Of a stretch of 64,000 nucleotides of DNA, positions 61,764 through 64,000 are shown piece after piece. This DNA comes from Sphingomonas oligoaromativorans (GTDB taxonomy: Bacteria; Pseudomonadota; Alphaproteobacteria; Sphingomonadales; Sphingomonadaceae): contig NZ_JAASQK010000003.1 of the NCBI RefSeq assembly GCF_011762195.1, positions 410,322 to 474,321 of the forward strand, in the 5' to 3' direction. Every line of letters begins with the position of its first letter. Within the stretch, counting starts at the first letter, position 1. The notes beneath the pieces are model-generated. The model was not told the origin of the DNA and made no database searches. It saw only the letters and a program-made list of their open reading frames with translations. The position numbers were made by a program, and so were the translations under genes.

Positions 61764-62210
61764 ATGTCCTTCGAGGAATTGAGAAAATGGACACAGAGGC
61801 GATGGTCGCTTTGGAAGCATGCTCTGCCAACAGCACTTACCGGGGTTATTTCGACGGTATGTTATGTGCTCGGTTGGAGGCAGTCGACCGCCTCTGATCC
61901 TAGCCCCTTGGTCCATGCTGGCGCTTTTGCAACTGCGGTGTCGGTTGCTGTCACCCTTTACGACTACAAGGGTGCCTTGAAGAAGGGTGAGGACTCGGTG
62001 GATGACCTCTTCGCACACCTTACGAAAACTTTTACCTATACTGGGGCGGCATCACGTGAGCGCGTTAAGGCGATCGCGCGCACTAATACCAACCTTGCAG
62101 ACCGAACGATAACATGGATTCAAGCCAGCTTTCTGATCCTAGCGACGCTCGTCTGGGGTTTCGCTGACATCGCTCCTAAGTGGGCGCCGTGGGCTTTCAT
62201 GTCGTCCTAG
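61764..62210 (+). CDS. Membrane protein of unknown function, probably acquired
   Basis: A 148-residue protein with TM helices at about residues 20-38 (ALPTALTGVISTVCYVLGW), 50-66 (GAFATAVSVAVTLYDYK) and 118-135 (IQASFLILATLVWGFA), and a polar loop between the second and third. Many A/T-ending codons (such as CTT, ACT, GAG runs with low third-base GC) set it apart from the genome around it. GAGG precedes the ATG. No family recognised. No adjacent gene on this strand. A gap without genes lies on each side (61600-61763 and 62211-62341). Confidence 0.65.
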   Translation: MSFEELRKWTQRRWSLWKHALPTALTGVISTVCYVLGWRQSTASDPSPLVHAGAFATAVSVAVTLYDYKGALKKGEDSVDDLFAHLTKTFTYTGAASRERVKAIARTNTNLADRTITWIQASFLILATLVWGFADIAPKWAPWAFMSS

Positions 62211-62341
62211 TTGGTTTCGATTCCGCGTTCCCGTGACAGTTGAGGTTGCACGGGTGGACGAGCTTGGTTGTGGGGGCATGTGCTGCAGGCCACACTAGCT
62301 CGTCAACCAGCTTCGTTCTGAAGGCGGAGACACCTAAGCAA

Positions 62342-63905
62342 TTAGCAGACTGTTCGCGTCTGGATCGGAGCCGATCTAGCGTCCAAACCTTGAATAATGG
62401 CATTGCGCGGCCAGCCGACGACAGCAGGGCTGACGTCGACCAGATTGTCGGCGATCCACTTGCGGACGTTGTTCTCTCGCACGCCGACGCGCGGCGCGAT
62501 CTCTGCGGCGGCGATGATCTCCGCGGCGAGCGCGAGCACCTCCTGCAGGGGGTGGGCGAAGGACTTCTTCGGCCCCGGCGTCATCGTCAGCAGGCCGGAC
62601 TCTACGGCGGGGCGGATGAGCAGGCTGTTGAGGTTGAGGATCTCGCAGGCGTCACGCTGGCTGACGGACGTCGCGAAGGGGAAGGGCGGCTCGGCTGGAC
62701 GGACGAACTCGACGTCGAGGAAGCGGTCGATCGAGTCCCGCCGGACCAGCATCCGCGCGGTGAGGGGAGCGCCGCTTCCGCGGTCGGCGATCCAGAAGGG
62801 AAGCGAGCCGGCGGCGGCGTCGGAGAGGATGACGCCCCACGGCTTGCGCCGGCCACCGATGGCGCGGACGGCGCGATCGAGGGGCATGGCGTCGGGGGAC
62901 GGCATGCCTCGGAGAGCGCGCGCCATAATAGCGTTCTCGAGGTCGTCCGCGCTGCCGTCGCGGATGCGCAGGCCGAGTCCGAGCGCGGCCGCGCCGGGAT
63001 GATCCTCCATTTCGAGGAGGCCCGTGCAGACAGCTTGCTCGACCGCGTAGTGCGGCAGACCGAAGCGACGCTCGACGCGCGAGGACGGATGCGAGCTCCG
63101 CAGGCTGGAGTTGAGCCGCTCGGCCTCGGCACGGGAATACTGGGCGCCGATGCGCTCGCCTTCGCGCAGGACGGCAAACGGGAGAGCATCGCCGTCGCGC
63201 AGCAGGCCGAGCTGCGCAGACGATAGGCCGGTGAGCCTGGAGAGCTCAGCGCCACCGAGGACGTCGCGGCCGATTCTCAACGCCCGGCTGGCGTGCTCGA
63301 AGATCTCGGGCATGGCGGTCCGGACGACGGCGGCTTGGCCGTCGGGTGTGTTGCGGGGATCACCGAGCGCCCGGACCTTGGCGAGGAAGGCGCGGTGCTC
63401 ACCGTGGCTGCGGTCGACGAGGCTGGCCATCTCGGTGCTGACGCGGTCGCGCAGTCGCGTTGGCCAGCCGCTGAGCAGGTCGAAGCCGGCGGCGACGATC
63501 CTACCGACAGGAGCGGGTCCGAACCGTCTGACGTCGCCGCGTCCGTCGTCGTCCGGCAGGACGAACAGGCGTCCGAGCGCCACGGTCATGAGCATGAGCG
63601 TGAGCGGCGACAGGTCGTGCAGCGCCGGTGCGAGGCTGGCCATGACCGCGGACCGGCGCTCGGCGGTGCCGGCGGCGAGGGTGGCGAAACCCCGGTATCC
63701 GTCGGCAAGGGCGGGCGGCAGACTTTCGCCCGTCGGATGTTCGACAACCGAACGACAGTGCTCGCAGACGCCGATGCCCCAGGCGCGGCGCCAGCCGAGC
63801 TTGGAGCGGCAGGATGGGCATTCGTCGATCAGCAGCTCGAGGCTCTCGGGGCAGTAGGGTAGAAGCGTGTGCAGCCACGCGAGCCGGTGATGCGGCTCCT
63901 TATTA
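62342..63905 (-). CDS. TniQ-like protein, 5' end cut by an insertion sequence
   Basis: The frame runs to the stop at 62342 from 63905, about 520 codons, with no start codon. The right end shows a zinc-binding region: ECPSCRSKLGW, then GIGVCEHCRSVVEH, and the tail has a helical C-terminal domain with VSQRDACEILNLN and EIAPRVGVRENNVRKWI (HTH-like). This is the layout of TniQ/TnsD-like proteins that choose transposon target sites. An ATG at 63643 would give 433 residues but loses the zinc region. The 5' part is missing because the IS begins at about 63906. Confidence 0.65.
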
Positions 63906-64000
63906 TGAGGTGGTGCCGGTTTTCTGGACAGGGTGTTAAGCTACTCCCGACCTGATGGATTGGTACGGGAATGAAGACGACGAGGAAGCGCTACAGCGCC
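63906..64000 (+). mobile_element. IS3-family insertion sequence, left end and start of orfA (runs off right edge)
   Basis: The left end begins TGAGGTGGTGCCGGTTTTC at 63906, a form common to IS3-family terminal repeats (5' TGAGGT...). The first gene starts at the ATG 63971 and reads MKTTRKRYSA, matching the start of IS3-family OrfA proteins (RRYSAEFKAKVALEA). Only 10 codons are in the window. The exact end of the repeat needs the right copy to be confirmed. Confidence 0.7.

Noticed and set aside
1..64000. CRISPR arrays, rRNA genes or prophage
   Set aside because: No regularly spaced repeats, no rRNA sequence and no phage structural genes were seen. The only RNA gene found is tRNA-Glu.

Overview
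The window looks like chromosomal DNA of a sphingomonad (Sphingomonadaceae, Alphaproteobacteria). The evidence is high GC throughout, many TonB-dependent receptors paired with exported glycosidases, a class I PHA synthase next to a phasin, sugar oxidation genes of the GguC and Gfo/Idh type, and small secreted proteins with a VVCG signature. The assignment rests on gene content and codon usage only.

Layout. 1-8.8 kb is core metabolism: phasin (partial) and phaC, an AlaC-type aminotransferase, a glycine-zipper protein, homoserine dehydrogenase (with a hairpin that buries its ribosome binding site), glpX, recJ and tRNA-Glu(TTC). 8.9-22.3 kb holds the most unusual block: an outer-membrane porin, two paralogous sensor kinases, one OmpR-type response regulator, a complete tripartite RND efflux operon and two paralogous small exported proteins of no family I recognise. 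A perfect 7-2-7 inverted repeat (GTGAAAT-NN-ATTTCAC) occurs three times, with a near-perfect fourth copy, at its gene boundaries. 22.3-27.6 kb has an amine oxidase, a CPA1 antiporter, a DipZ-like thiol-disulfide protein and a frameshifted M24 peptidase gene.

27.6-39.2 kb is a galactosaminide/GalNAc-type locus: agaK-agaS-agaZ, a DMT permease, a GH36 alpha-galactosidase, an exported amidohydrolase, a DeoR-type regulator and a large TonB receptor. Three AgaR-like operators link the parts. The deacetylase and the catalytic aldolase subunit expected for the pathway are not in the window. 39.2-41.9 kb is a quinol nitric oxide reductase with a 49-residue membrane protein. 42.2-51.4 kb is a LacI-controlled xyloside locus: LacI, acyltransferase, GH3, GH39 and a TonB receptor preceded by a palindromic operator. 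51.5-54.4 kb has a LysR/SDR divergent pair and an L,D-transpeptidase.

54.5-60.9 kb is an arabinose/galactose oxidation locus: GguC/AraD1-like protein, galactose/arabinose dehydrogenase, GH27, exported aldose epimerase and GH43. It carries a shared TTGTCTGAG motif and a deletion scar that joins the 5' end of a TonB receptor gene to the 3' end of an arabinanase gene. 61-64 kb is accessory DNA: an orphan YezG-like immunity protein, a membrane protein with less GC-biased codons, and a TniQ-like gene cut by the start of an IS3-family insertion sequence that runs off the right edge.
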